A stretch of 51,386 nt of DNA from JBBQER01 sp052148155 (GTDB lineage Bacteria > Actinomycetota > Acidimicrobiia > IMCC26256 > PALSA-610), in NCBI GenBank assembly GCA_052148155.1, contig JBKQIY010000181.1, forward strand, positions 1 through 51,386, written 5' to 3'. This document shows, one piece after another, positions 26,590-35,468 of the stretch (its first letter is position 1; each line of letters begins with the position of its first letter). The position numbers and the translations under genes were made by a program. A model generated the notes under the pieces. The model searched no databases. It was not told the DNA's origin and saw nothing but the letters and a program-made list of their open reading frames with translations.

Positions 26590-26618
26590 TTGTTGACAAC
26601 AGTTGGCGGCCCTATCGT
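26590..26618 (+). promoter_or_regulatory. Candidate promoter with overlapping palindrome
   Basis: TTGTTG (26590-26595), 17-bp spacer, TATCGT (26613-26618). The palindrome TGTTG-A-CAACA (26591-26601) covers the -35 and could be an operator. Confidence 0.35.
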
Positions 26619-26756
26619 CCGAAATACGTTGCGTGCCGAAAAATGAGGCAGGTGCTCGACGTGGAAAGACAGCAACATGTGGGCGGGGCTTTCCGGGGGC
26701 GGGTAGTGACCGGGAGTCGAAATGAGCATCGAGCGGAACTACAGGAGTAAAGGCTG

Positions 26757-26933
26757 ATGCGGCGCGTGCCGCATGGCGCAACAACCCGACCGCCGTTGGA
26801 GCGGCCGGGAAGTGGATATGGGCGGCCCGTGAAATTGGGCCCGTCGAGTCAACTCCAGGCGTACGCGGTGAAGTCGCGGGCCCGGATGCGTGACTTCGGC
26901 TGGCTGCTCGCGGTTTCGCTCGAGGACGCCTGA
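26757..26933 (+). CDS. Candidate small protein, 58 residues
   Basis: Starts MRRVPHGATTRPPLERPG and ends RMRDFGWLLAVSLEDA, with a TGA stop. AGGAG lies about 10 nt before the ATG, one of the better Shine-Dalgarno sequences in the window. About three quarters of third positions are G or C, slightly less than in the surrounding genes. It is basic, soluble and without a known domain. The first 18 bases form a hairpin (ATGCGG/CCGCAT) that would cover the start codon, which could limit translation or could mean the stretch is really structured RNA. It lies about 140 bp after the candidate promoter. Confidence 0.35.
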   Translation: MRRVPHGATTRPPLERPGSGYGRPVKLGPSSQLQAYAVKSRARMRDFGWLLAVSLEDA

Positions 26934-26998
26934 GCGCGTCGCTTCGGGCGATCGGCCCGGTAGTACAGCGATGTGGGACGATCCGGGGTGAGTCGCGC

Positions 26999-27394
26999 CT
27001 ATTCGGTGATCGACTGCAGGGCTTCGGTGAGTTGCGGGTTGCCACCCTGACCGCCGGCCTGCGCCATCATCAGCTTCGTCATGTCGCCCTGAATGCGTAC
27101 CTTGCCGGCCATGAACGCCTGCATGCCAGCCGCCGGATTGTTGGCGACGAACACCTCGCGGGCAGTGTCGATGTCGGTCGCGAGCGTGAGGTCGGCGCCG
27201 TCGGTGTGACCTTTGCCGAACATCGTGGCGCCGTCACGGCTGCCCATGTGGAACTGGGTGGTCTTGTCGCCGTCGGTGACTTCGAGATTCATCACGAGAT
27301 TCGCAGCCGGCGGACCGCCGGTCCCGTGTTCGGCGATGAGCTTCGACGCAGCATCGAACCACTCGTCGGAGAGGAAGACATACTTGTCGGCCAC
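26999..27394 (-). CDS. SCP2 sterol-carrier-domain protein
   Basis: The protein has 131 residues, a stand-alone SCP2 lipid-binding domain. It shows the family pattern of a long beta-sheet and helices: NLVMNLEVTDGDKTTQFHMG, DLTLATDIDTAREVFVAN, AAGMQAFMAGKVRIQGDMTK. Such domains bind acyl-CoAs or sterol-like lipids in the cytosol. The frame is open upstream, but GTG at 27394 has GAGGAG 6 nt before it and begins the domain (ADKYVFLSDEWFDAA). It is divergent from the ferredoxin gene. Confidence 0.88.
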   Translation of the reverse strand: MADKYVFLSDEWFDAASKLIAEHGTGGPPAANLVMNLEVTDGDKTTQFHMGSRDGATMFGKGHTDGADLTLATDIDTAREVFVANNPAAGMQAFMAGKVRIQGDMTKLMMAQAGGQGGNPQLTEALQSITE

Positions 27395-27512
27395 TCGAAT
27401 CTCCTCGCTTCGGGTCCTCGCGGTCGGAGGCGCCAGATCGTAGGGGAGCTCCGCCGCCGCCGTCGACACCGGCGAAAAAAAACATCTGGAGGCTCCGATC
27501 CGGCGCCCCATC

Positions 27513-27518
27513 TACGCT
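27513..27518 (+). promoter_or_regulatory. Candidate -10 element of the ferredoxin gene (leaderless)
   Basis: TACGCT ends 7 nt before the ATG, the same hexamer as upstream of iscS and ilvD. Confidence 0.5.
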
Positions 27519-27525
27519 AGGTGCC

Positions 27526-27834
27526 ATGGTCGCGGGAACGAGGTTGGAGCGCATCGAGGCGCACGAGCGCAACCCGAAGTGGAAAAATCCGCCGCTGCGC
27601 ATCGAGATGTCCGAGTGCATCAACTGTGACGCCTGCCTGCGTCACTGCCCGTCGCAGTTCGGAGCGATCTTCAATCACGGCGCCGACGTCGTGATCGTTC
27701 CCGAACTGTGCAGCGGCTGCGACAAGTGCCTTCCCGCGTGCCCGGTCGACTGCATCTACCCAGATCCCGACTGGTCGGCGGCGCCGGCCGACTGGTGGGT
27801 ATTGCCGCTCAGCAAACTCGATCCGTACAAGTAG
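27526..27834 (+). CDS. Two-cluster [4Fe-4S] ferredoxin
   Basis: The protein has 102 residues. Two complete cluster motifs, CINCDACLRHCP (from about residue 31) and CSGCDKCLPACP (from about 62), each have the C-x2-C-x2-C-x3-CP spacing and would bind two [4Fe-4S] clusters. A basic N-terminal extension of about 28 residues (RLERIEAHERNPKWKNPPLR) and a Trp-rich tail (DWSAAPADWWVLPLSKLD) flank them. It is a low-potential electron carrier with unknown partner. It sits directly before gatC, whose -10-like hexamer overlaps the ferredoxin stop codon. Confidence 0.92.
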   Translation: MVAGTRLERIEAHERNPKWKNPPLRIEMSECINCDACLRHCPSQFGAIFNHGADVVIVPELCSGCDKCLPACPVDCIYPDPDWSAAPADWWVLPLSKLDPYK

Positions 27835-27837
27835 CGT
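27832..27837 (+). promoter_or_regulatory. Candidate -10 element of gatC (leaderless)
   Basis: TAGCGT, whose TAG is also the ferredoxin stop codon, ends 7 nt before the gatC GTG. Confidence 0.45.
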
Positions 27838-27844
27838 CTGCGTC

Positions 27845-28150
27845 GTGTCCGATCACTCCATCACACGTGCCGAGGTCGAACACGTCGCGCGCCTCGCTCG
27901 CCTTGCGCTGACCGACGACGAGCTCGACTCGCTGACCACCGAGCTCGGCGCGATCCTCGAACACGCGGCGCAAGTGTCGGCGCTCGACACTGCCGGCGTG
28001 CCCCCGACCGCGCACCCGTTACCGCTCGTCAACGTGTTCCGTGTCGACGCGACCCGCCCAAGCCTGCCACGCGACGAAGTGTTGGCGGCTGCCCCCGCAG
28101 CCGAGGGCGGCCGGTTCCGCGTCCCGCGGATCCTCGGTGAAGCGCCATGA
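27845..28150 (+). CDS. gatC: Aspartyl/glutamyl-tRNA amidotransferase subunit C
   Basis: Small scaffold subunit of GatCAB that wraps between GatA and GatB. The protein has 101 residues, normal length. ITRAEVEHVARLARLALTDD is the family's N-terminal helix, and the C-terminus shows FRVDATRPSLPRDEVLAAAP (the conserved R-x-D pattern). The GTG start follows a leaderless-type -10. The stop overlaps the gatA start (ATGA), so expression is coupled with gatA and gatB. Confidence 0.95.
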   Translation: MSDHSITRAEVEHVARLARLALTDDELDSLTTELGAILEHAAQVSALDTAGVPPTAHPLPLVNVFRVDATRPSLPRDEVLAAAPAAEGGRFRVPRILGEAP

Positions 28151-29628
28151 CCGACGCTGCCGTCAGCATCGCCGCCGACGTACGGGCGGGGCGCCGCAGC
28201 GCGCGTGACGTACTCGAAGAACACCTCGCTCAGATCGCGGCGCGTGAGAGCAATGTGCACGCCTTCAACCTCGTGACTGCCGACGACGCGCGCGGACGGG
28301 CCGACGAGATCGACGCCGCGATCGCGCGCGGCGAGAATCCCGGCCCGCTTGCCGGCGTGCCGATCGCGCTCAAGGACAACCTCTGCACACGGGGCGTGCC
28401 AACCACGTGCTCGTCACGAATTCTCGAAGGGTGGCTCCCACCGTACGACGCGACGGTCGTGCAGCGCGTCCGGGACGCGGGCGCGGTCACGGTTGGCAAG
28501 ACCAACCTCGACGAGTTCGCGATGGGCAGCTCGACCGAGAACTCGGCCTTCGGGCCGACCCGCAATCCACACGATCTGTCGCGCGTGCCGGGCGGGTCAA
28601 GTGGAGGTTCCGCAGCCGCCGTCGCTGCCGGTTTCGCGTCGGTCGCGCTGGGATCTGACACCGGCGGTTCGGTCCGCCAGCCCGCCTCGCTGTGCGGCGT
28701 CGTCGGAGTGAAACCGACCTACGGCGCGGTTTCGCGCTACGGACTGATCGCGTTTGCCTCGTCGCTCGACCAGGTCGGACCGTTCGCGTCTTCTGTTTCC
28801 GATGCGGCGTTGCTGCTCGAAGTGATCGGTGGTCACGACAGTCGCGACTCGACGTCGATCGCCCAGTCAGCGCCGTCACTGCTCGACGACCTCGAACGCG
28901 GCGTCGAAGGTCTGCGGATCGGCATCGTCGCCGAGTTGACCGACACCGAAGGGATCCAGCCCGACGTCAAAACGGCAGTCGAGGAAGCCGCGAACGCATT
29001 GACCGACGCCGGCGCCAAGACAGAACGCGTGTCGGTCCCGTCGACGATGTACGGGCTCTCCGCCTACTACCTGATCGCCCCCGCCGAGGCGTCATCCAAT
29101 CTCGCCCGCTACGACGGCGTCCGTTACGGGCTTCGCGTCGACGGCGCCGACGTCGCCGAAATGAACGCACGGACCCGCGAGGCGGGCTTCGGGCGCGAGG
29201 TGAAACGCCGCATCATGCTCGGGACCTACGCGCTGTCGGCCGGCTACTACGACGCCTTTTACGGGCAGGCCCAGCGGGTACGGACCTTGATCATCCGCGA
29301 CTTCGAACACGCCTACGAACAGTTCGACGTGTTGCTCGCGCCGACGTCACCGTCGGTCGCGTTCGAGTTGGGTGCGAAGACCACCGACCCGCTCACCATG
29401 TACCTCAATGACATCTGCACGATTCCTTCCAATCTGGCCGGACATGCGGCGATGTCGATTCCGTTCGGTACCGCGCTGCCAGTCGACGCGCCGGGAGGTA
29501 CCCCGGCGCTACCGATCGGGGTGCAGGTGCTCGCACCTGCGGGTGGCGAGCCGGTGATGTTCCGGGTGGGCCGGTCGATAGAGCTGGCCGCGCCGAGTTC
29601 TTCGCATCTGGGAGGTTCGGGAACATGA
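28147..29628 (+). CDS. gatA: Aspartyl/glutamyl-tRNA amidotransferase subunit A
   Basis: Amidase-signature subunit that releases ammonia from glutamine for GatB. The protein has 493 residues. The catalytic Ser-cisSer-Lys triad is visible: Lys in IALKDNLCTRG (about 77), Ser in GGSSGGSAAAVAAG (about 152), and Ser in SDTGGSVRQPASLCG (about 177). KTNLDEFAMGSSTENSAFGP and PTYGAVSRYGLIAFASSLDQ are near-invariant GatA stretches. Overlaps both neighbours by ATGA. Confidence 0.97.
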   Translation: MTDAAVSIAADVRAGRRSARDVLEEHLAQIAARESNVHAFNLVTADDARGRADEIDAAIARGENPGPLAGVPIALKDNLCTRGVPTTCSSRILEGWLPPYDATVVQRVRDAGAVTVGKTNLDEFAMGSSTENSAFGPTRNPHDLSRVPGGSSGGSAAAVAAGFASVALGSDTGGSVRQPASLCGVVGVKPTYGAVSRYGLIAFASSLDQVGPFASSVSDAALLLEVIGGHDSRDSTSIAQSAPSLLDDLERGVEGLRIGIVAELTDTEGIQPDVKTAVEEAANALTDAGAKTERVSVPSTMYGLSAYYLIAPAEASSNLARYDGVRYGLRVDGADVAEMNARTREAGFGREVKRRIMLGTYALSAGYYDAFYGQAQRVRTLIIRDFEHAYEQFDVLLAPTSPSVAFELGAKTTDPLTMYLNDICTIPSNLAGHAAMSIPFGTALPVDAPGGTPALPIGVQVLAPAGGEPVMFRVGRSIELAAPSSSHLGGSGT

Positions 29629-31091
29629 CGGTCACGTCGACCCACACCTGGGAGACGGTGGTCGGTCTCGAAGTGCACTGCGAGCTCGCCACCGCGAGCA
29701 AGCTGTTCTGCGGCTGCCCCAACGAGTTCGGTGACGAGCCGAACACGCACATCTGTCCCGTGTGTCTCGGACTGCCCGGGTCGTTGCCGGTGCTCAACGA
29801 GCGCGCCGTCGAGTATGCCCTGCGGGTCGCAGAGGCACTGCATCTGCGGGTGCCGTCACGTTCGATTTTCTCCCGCAAAAACTACTTCTATCCCGACATG
29901 CCGAAGGACTACCAGACCTCCCAGTACGACGAGCCGATCACGATCGACGGCTGGCTGGACGTCGACGGTGTCCGGGTCGGCATCACTCGAGCCCACCTCG
30001 AAGAGGACACCGGCAAGTCGCTGCACGTGGGCGGTGGTGGACGCATCCACGACGCCGATCATTCCCTCGTCGATTACAACCGGGCCGGCGTCCCGTTACT
30101 TGAGATCGTCAGCGAACCCGATATCCGTTCCGCGGAACAGGCCAAGCGTTACGTCGACGAGCTGCGCGCGACGTTGCTTGCCGTCGGTGTCTCCGATGTG
30201 AAGATGGAAGAAGGCTCGCTGCGTATCGACGCCAACGTTTCGGTACGACGGGACGGCTCCGCGGAGTTCGGCACCCGCGCTGAGATCAAGAACTTGAACT
30301 CGTTGCGTTCGCTCGTACACGCGATCGAGCATGAGACGCAGCGCCAGTCAGCGCTGCTCGACTCCGGCGGACGGGTCGTACAAGAGACACGCCACTGGGA
30401 CGAAGACGGCGGACGCACGCTCTCCGGACGTTCCAAAGAAGACGCGCACGACTACCGGTATTTCCCCGAACCTGATCTCGTCCCGGTTGCGCCCACCGAC
30501 GAGATGCGCGCCCGGGTGCGGGCGTCGATGCCTGAGCTTCCGGCCGCGCGCCGCGCCCGGCTGATCGAATCGTGGGACATCAAAGACGACGACGCCCGCG
30601 TGCTCGTCGACGTTGCGGGCCTCGCCGACTACGCCGAGCGGGCCGTGGCCGCCCTGACGGCAGGTACCGCAAAGGACGTTGCCAACTGGGTGCGCCAGGA
30701 TGTCCTCGGATTCCTCAACGATCGTGGGCTCTCACCGGCCGTGCTGGCACCCGAGATGCTGGCCGAGCTCGTCGGGCTCGTCTCTGACGCCACCATCTCG
30801 CGCGGACAGGCGAAAGACGTGCTGGCCGAGTCGATGGCCGAAGAGAAGTGGCCACGCGACATCGTGCAGTCGCGCGGCCTGGCCCAGGTGACCGACCTCG
30901 CGCAGCTGACGGCTGCCGTCGACGCTGTGCTCGCCGCGAACGCCGCGACCGTCGAGGAGTACCGGGCCGCGCCCGACGACAAGGTGCGGAAAAAGAAGCG
31001 GGGTTTCCTCATGGGGGAGGTCATGCGCGGCCTCGAAGGCAAAGGTGACGCGCAGGTCCTCAGCGGACTCCTCGACGCGCGCCTCGCATAG
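29625..31091 (+). CDS. gatB: Aspartyl/glutamyl-tRNA amidotransferase subunit B
   Basis: tRNA-binding kinase/amidotransferase subunit that converts Glu-tRNA(Gln), and Asp-tRNA(Asn) where relevant, to the amide form. The protein has 488 residues. WETVVGLEVHCELATASKLF opens the cradle domain, and zinc cysteines are in FCGCPNEF and HICPVCLG. NYFYPDMPKDYQTSQYDEPI and EEDTGKSLH line the active site, and the C-terminal YqeY-like tail domain ends in VMRGLEGKGDAQVLSGLLDA. The 120 bp after the stop hold no gene or clear terminator. No GlnRS was seen in the window. Confidence 0.97.
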   Translation: MTVTSTHTWETVVGLEVHCELATASKLFCGCPNEFGDEPNTHICPVCLGLPGSLPVLNERAVEYALRVAEALHLRVPSRSIFSRKNYFYPDMPKDYQTSQYDEPITIDGWLDVDGVRVGITRAHLEEDTGKSLHVGGGGRIHDADHSLVDYNRAGVPLLEIVSEPDIRSAEQAKRYVDELRATLLAVGVSDVKMEEGSLRIDANVSVRRDGSAEFGTRAEIKNLNSLRSLVHAIEHETQRQSALLDSGGRVVQETRHWDEDGGRTLSGRSKEDAHDYRYFPEPDLVPVAPTDEMRARVRASMPELPAARRARLIESWDIKDDDARVLVDVAGLADYAERAVAALTAGTAKDVANWVRQDVLGFLNDRGLSPAVLAPEMLAELVGLVSDATISRGQAKDVLAESMAEEKWPRDIVQSRGLAQVTDLAQLTAAVDAVLAANAATVEEYRAAPDDKVRKKKRGFLMGEVMRGLEGKGDAQVLSGLLDARLA

Positions 31092-31215
31092 ACCGCTCCG
31101 CTCGCTCCGGCCCGGCTTGCCCGTGTCCGTTTCGATCAGCGTCGTTCGGCCGCGCCGTTCGCTCCAGCACCCGAGCACCTGAGCTGCGCGTGGCGGCCTG
31201 GACGGCGACAGCTGG

Positions 31216-32226
31216 TCAGGTGTGCAGCCCGCCCAGAACTCGGCCGACGCGGACCGGGTCGAGTCGGGCGCTCGTATCCAACGAAACCCGTTGGATCAGG
31301 TCGCCGTACCGTTCGCGTACGATCGCTCCGATCCGGTCGGGGGAGCCCTGCACGCTGAACGCGTCGACCATCTCGTCGGTGATCAGAGAGCTCATCGTGG
31401 CCCAGTCGCCGGTTTTCGAGAGGCGGTTGAGCTCGGGTTGCAGATCGCCCCAGCCGTGAACGTCGAGCACGACCTTGTAGGCAGGGGTCGAACCGTAAAA
31501 GGCGAGACGCGGACGCATCGCCTCGCGACCGCGCATCAGCTGCTCGTCGTTGTCGGCGACGACGGCCATGAGCGGAAACGCGACTTCCACGTCGGTGAGC
31601 GTTCGACCCGCGCGCGCCGCGCCCCGTGCGAGCGCCGGGATGGTCAGAGTTCGAAGCGATTGTTCGCTGCCGAACGGGTGCACAATGAATCCGTCGGCGA
31701 TCTCGCCAGCCATCTCGGTCATGCGCGGCCCGACACCGGCGAGGAAGATACTCGGCAAACCGTACGGGTTCGGTCCAGGATTGAAGAACGGCGTCATCAA
31801 CGTGTGCCGGTAGAACTCGCCGCGGAAGTCGAGCGGCGTGCCCTCATGCCAGGTTGTCCAAATCGCTCGGATCGCGAGCACAAGTTCGCGCATGCGCGCA
31901 ACTGGTTGGGACCACGGCATCGAGAACCGCTTCTCGATGTGCGGCTTGATTTGCGTGCCGAGCCCGAGACGAAATCGGCCGTGGGACGCGAGCTGCAAGT
32001 CGTACGCGGTCTGCGCGAGGGTCATCGGGTTGCGTGCGAAGGCGATCGCGACCGCAGTCGTGAGCTGTACCCGCTCGGTATGTTCGGCGGCGAGCAACAG
32101 CGGAAAGAAAGGATCGTGCTGGCCTTCGAAGCTGAAGATCCCGTCGTAGCCCAACGCCTCGATCTCCGTCGCGGCGGCGGCCACCGCGCCGAGGCCGGTG
32201 CTCGTCAATGCGGCGTCAACGTTCAT
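31216..32226 (-). CDS. LLM-class F420-dependent oxidoreductase
   Basis: The protein has 336 residues with a luciferase-like barrel: IEALGYDGIFSFEGQHDPFF, TTAVAIAFARNPMTLAQTAY, RFRLGLGTQIKPHIEKRFSM, PYGLPSIFLAGVGPRMTEMA. This pattern corresponds to the actinobacterial F420-dependent family related to TIGR03617. It would transfer hydride between coenzyme F420 and an unknown substrate. AGGAG lies close before the ATG, and the ATG overlaps the stop of the solute-binding protein gene. It is the last gene of the five-gene minus-strand cluster. Confidence 0.88.
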   Translation of the reverse strand: MNVDAALTSTGLGAVAAAATEIEALGYDGIFSFEGQHDPFFPLLLAAEHTERVQLTTAVAIAFARNPMTLAQTAYDLQLASHGRFRLGLGTQIKPHIEKRFSMPWSQPVARMRELVLAIRAIWTTWHEGTPLDFRGEFYRHTLMTPFFNPGPNPYGLPSIFLAGVGPRMTEMAGEIADGFIVHPFGSEQSLRTLTIPALARGAARAGRTLTDVEVAFPLMAVVADNDEQLMRGREAMRPRLAFYGSTPAYKVVLDVHGWGDLQPELNRLSKTGDWATMSSLITDEMVDAFSVQGSPDRIGAIVRERYGDLIQRVSLDTSARLDPVRVGRVLGGLHT

Positions 32227-33824
32227 ACGTCTCCTGTGGTTGAGAAACGGTGCCGGATCCATTCGGCCGCGCCGTAGGCAGCGGCGCACAGCGCGAGCAC
32301 GACCACTGCGCCGACGGCGTAGGTGGCGTTGCTGGAGCCTTCACCCGGCGGGGGCGGCGCGGCCGAAAGCTCGCCGTATTGCGCGACGGTCGGTCCGAAC
32401 ACCACGAGACTGCGCTCTTGGGGCTCGGGGAGAAAGCCGGCGAACAGGTCGTTGCGGAATGCCTGCAACGTGTCGGGCTGGAAGAGGCCGACCACCGTGG
32501 CCTGCGCGACCGCGCGCTGCAGCATGAGGTGGGCCGCGTCGAGGCGGGTCGTGACGTCGGTGGTCGACGAGTACTGCCGGAACGTCGCCGCGCAGATATC
32601 GCACGTCAGGCCGCGCAGCATCGCCGTCGGGACGGTGGCGATCGTCGCGTGTTGGAGCGAAAGATCGACTGCCGGGCTTTCGGCCGGGCTGGCCGTCGTC
32701 TGGATACCGACACCCGCGAGCGCGTTGCGTATGAAGGTCGCGACCTGCTCGCTCGTCGCATCGGTCGGTGCCGAAAACGTGAGCTTTGCGATCGGTTGCG
32801 TCGCGACGACGGCTCGGGCACGGTCGGGTTGCGCGTCGAGCTCAGCGGTGAGGGACTCGACGGTCGGGTCGTCGAGCGCCCAGCTCGCGCCATTCGCGAT
32901 CAGAGGGACGACGCCCGGCGTGCCGACACCGTCGACCGTTTGCGCGACGAGCTCGGTCCGGTCGATTGCGAGCGAGATCGCTTGTCGGACCCGTGCGTTG
33001 GGCAGGTGGTCGAAGAGAAGATATTGCGTGCCGTCGCTCGCATGATCGACGGTGACGTGCGCCAATGTCTCGAGACGACCGAGATCTGAGAAGGGCACGG
33101 CGCTTATCACGTCGACCTGTCCGTGCGCGAGCGCGCCGATCAGCGCGTCCGCACTCGTATAGGTCCGTAAGACGATCTGTTGGAGCGCGGGTCCGGCCGT
33201 CCTGTTCGTTGCGTCGAGCTCGACGGAATCGGCGGTGGCGTCAACGACGTGCCACGCGCCGTCGGACACGCCAAGTCTCGCCAAATTTGTGTCGAGGTCG
33301 GCGACGTTCGAGAACACGTGCGCGGGCACGACGTGGAGCAACAGGCCAGGCAGTAAGGGTTCGGCGAGCGTCGACGTGACCTCCACCGAATGTGAGTTCA
33401 ACGCGCGTGCGTTGAGCCCCTCGAACATGCCCGCGGCATACGGCCAATGGTCGTCGCGTGCTCGGTCGAGCGAGTAGACGACGTCGGCCGCGGTGACCGG
33501 TTGACCGTCGGACCAGGTGAGGCCGGGCCGGAGGTCGTAGATCCAGCCGCGACCGTCCGGAATCGGCGACCACGCAGCAGCGAGTCCGGGTGTGGGGTCG
33601 AGGGTTTGGGGGTCGAGTGTGGTCAACGTCGGATATTGGAGGTTCCATACCTCGCGGGCGATCACGCTGTCTCCGTGCCGAGGATCAAGTGACCCGATCG
33701 GTCCGAGCGTTCCCACCGTCATGCGGAGCGGACCGGCCGCACCGGCGCGGTGAGCCGAACCGGTCGGCGCGAACGCGAGCCCGAACGCCAACATCGCGAC
33801 CAGCGCGGCCATTGGTTTACGCAC
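32223..33824 (-). CDS. Family 5 solute-binding protein with C-terminal membrane anchor
   Basis: The protein has 533 residues. The Sec signal is MRKPMAALVAMLAFGLAFAP and has no lipobox cysteine. The body matches SBP_bac_5 (peptide/nickel binding): GSLDPRHGDSVIAREVWNLQ, PGLAAAWSPIPDGRGWIYDL, RPGLTWSDGQPVTAADVVYS. Near the C-terminus a Pro-rich linker (APPPPGEGSSN) leads to a single membrane helix (YAVGAVVVLALCAAAYGAAE) and a basic tail, so it seems held at the membrane by its C-terminus rather than by a lipid. No permease or ATPase is encoded nearby. It overlaps its neighbours at both ends (8 bp and 4 bp). A sensing or scaffold role is possible (inference). Confidence 0.85.
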   Translation of the reverse strand: MRKPMAALVAMLAFGLAFAPTGSAHRAGAAGPLRMTVGTLGPIGSLDPRHGDSVIAREVWNLQYPTLTTLDPQTLDPTPGLAAAWSPIPDGRGWIYDLRPGLTWSDGQPVTAADVVYSLDRARDDHWPYAAGMFEGLNARALNSHSVEVTSTLAEPLLPGLLLHVVPAHVFSNVADLDTNLARLGVSDGAWHVVDATADSVELDATNRTAGPALQQIVLRTYTSADALIGALAHGQVDVISAVPFSDLGRLETLAHVTVDHASDGTQYLLFDHLPNARVRQAISLAIDRTELVAQTVDGVGTPGVVPLIANGASWALDDPTVESLTAELDAQPDRARAVVATQPIAKLTFSAPTDATSEQVATFIRNALAGVGIQTTASPAESPAVDLSLQHATIATVPTAMLRGLTCDICAATFRQYSSTTDVTTRLDAAHLMLQRAVAQATVVGLFQPDTLQAFRNDLFAGFLPEPQERSLVVFGPTVAQYGELSAAPPPPGEGSSNATYAVGAVVVLALCAAAYGAAEWIRHRFSTTGDV

Positions 33825-35430
33825 GACGCCAATGCTTCCGTGCCCGATCGCGCACGATCTGGCGGGTCGCGTTGAGGCCCGGAATGCCGGTCACGCCGCC
33901 GCCGCCGTGGGTCGCGCTACTCGCTTGGTATAAGCCGTCGATCGGTGTGCGAAAGTCGGCGTATCCGGGCGCGGGGCGCATATGGAAGAGCTGGTCGGGT
34001 GAGAGCTCGCCGTGAAAGATGTTGCCGCCGACGAGACCGTAATCGTGTTCCATCTCGAACGGTCCGATGACCTGGCGGTGCAAGATCGACCTGGTGAAGC
34101 CGGGCGCAACTGCGTCGACGCGTGCGATCACACGGTCGGCGTAGGCGTCGAGCTCCTCGGAACATGGCGACGCAGCCCACGTGTGGGGGACCCACTGGGT
34201 GAACATCGACACGACATGTTGTCCGGGCGGCGCGAGCGTCGGGTCGAACACCGACGGGATGCAGATGTCCGCGAACGGGAGTGCAGCCGCGCGGCCGGCG
34301 ACCGCGTCCTGAAACGCACGTTCGACCTGGTCGAGCGATTCGGCGAGCACGATGGTGCCGCCGTGCACCTCAGGATCGAACCCGGGTTTGGCTGTGAACT
34401 CTGGCAGCCGGTCGACCGCAACGTTGACCTTCACGGTGCCGCTGCGTGTCTTCCATCGTTCGATGGCTGCGACGAAATCGGCGGGCAGGGCGGCCCGGTC
34501 GATCTGATCTAAGAACGTGATCTTCGGGTGGGTCGCCGCCACGACGATGTCGGCACGCAGTTCTTCGCCTGACTGGAGGGTCACGCCGCGAACGCGACCG
34601 CCACGAACGTCGATGCGCGCGACCGGTGCGTCGGTACGCACCGTTGCGCCGGCCGCGGTCGCGGCGGCGCGCAGCGCGTCACTGACCGCACCCATGCCTC
34701 CCTCCGGGAAACCCCACGAACCGAGTTGCCCTTCCCCGGCGTCGCCGAGTTTGTGATGCGCCATCACGTAGGCGGTCCCCGGTGAGCGAGGACCGGCCCA
34801 GGTTCCGATCACGCCGCTGACTGCCAGGACTCCTTGCATCTGCGGCGACGTGAACCATTCATCGAGCAGATCGGCGATGCTGGCCGTGAACAGGCGGGTC
34901 ACGTCGCCGACGCCCGAGATCCCCAAGCGTCGCAAGGTCCACATCAGCCGCGCCTGGTCGACGAGATCTCGAGGTCGTGTCGACCCGAGGCTCGGTGGGA
35001 TCGTCTCGAGGAGCGGGCCGAGTATGTCGGCGAGGTGTCCGAGCCAGACGTCCCATCGGTCGTACGCCGCGGCGTCGGTATGCGAGAACTGCTCAATCTG
35101 GGTACGGCGTCGTGCGGGGTCGTTGCCGGGGAGCTGGAGCGCGCGTCCGTCCCGGTAGGGGACGAAGTATCCATGCTGCGGGTAGATCTTGTAGCCGTGG
35201 CGCCGCAGGTCGAGCTCACGCACGATGTCGGCCGGCATGAGGCTCACGACGTAGGACAGCGCGCTGATCTTGAACGCCGATCCCCATGGCTGTTCGGTCG
35301 TGGCGGCGCCACCAACCGTGCTCCGACGTTCGAGCACGGTGACGCGGGCACCTCGCTTGGCGAGCAGACCGGCAGCAACGAGGCCGTTGTGCCCCCCACC
35401 GACCACGATCACGTCGAACGGCTCGCTCAT
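33817..35430 (-). CDS. FAD-dependent oxidoreductase, phytoene-desaturase/PYROXD2-like
   Basis: The protein has 537 residues. The N-terminal FAD-binding motif is DVIVVGGGHNGLVAAGLLAK, with VTVLERRSTVGGAATTEQPW. The C-terminal FAD motif is DGLYQASSATHGGGGVTGIP, followed by GLNATRQIVRD. Length and C-terminal motif fit the NAD(P)/FAD proteins related to PYROXD2 and carotenoid desaturases rather than true CrtI; no carotenoid genes are nearby. The substrate is unknown. It starts 38 bp after the methyltransferase and overlaps the solute-binding protein gene by 8 bp. Confidence 0.9.
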   Translation of the reverse strand: MSEPFDVIVVGGGHNGLVAAGLLAKRGARVTVLERRSTVGGAATTEQPWGSAFKISALSYVVSLMPADIVRELDLRRHGYKIYPQHGYFVPYRDGRALQLPGNDPARRRTQIEQFSHTDAAAYDRWDVWLGHLADILGPLLETIPPSLGSTRPRDLVDQARLMWTLRRLGISGVGDVTRLFTASIADLLDEWFTSPQMQGVLAVSGVIGTWAGPRSPGTAYVMAHHKLGDAGEGQLGSWGFPEGGMGAVSDALRAAATAAGATVRTDAPVARIDVRGGRVRGVTLQSGEELRADIVVAATHPKITFLDQIDRAALPADFVAAIERWKTRSGTVKVNVAVDRLPEFTAKPGFDPEVHGGTIVLAESLDQVERAFQDAVAGRAAALPFADICIPSVFDPTLAPPGQHVVSMFTQWVPHTWAASPCSEELDAYADRVIARVDAVAPGFTRSILHRQVIGPFEMEHDYGLVGGNIFHGELSPDQLFHMRPAPGYADFRTPIDGLYQASSATHGGGGVTGIPGLNATRQIVRDRARKHWRRA

Positions 35431-35468
35431 GACGCAGCGAGGCTAACGGCCTGCGGCGACGTCGGGGC

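Larger units (their letters stand above)
26418..26998. other. 580-bp gap with structured sequence and a candidate small gene
   Basis: Composition is less biased than in the genes. It holds a direct repeat CCCTATCGTC (26511-26520 and 26610-26619), a palindrome TGTTGACAACA overlapping a promoter-like pair, a hairpin ATGCGG-CGCGTG-CCGCAT (26757-26774), GGCCC/GGGCC pairing near 26826-26843, and one short ORF with a good Shine-Dalgarno sequence. I do not recognise a known RNA family. Confidence 0.5.

Noticed and set aside
26547..26750. 67-codon plus-strand ORF before the small candidate gene
   Set aside because: Only about 60 percent G/C at third positions, against roughly 75-90 percent in real genes here, and no recognisable domain; kept only as part of the gap description.
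26418..26998. tmRNA, RNase P RNA or c-di-AMP riboswitch
   Set aside because: The hairpins invited the idea, but none of the conserved core sequences of these RNAs could be found.
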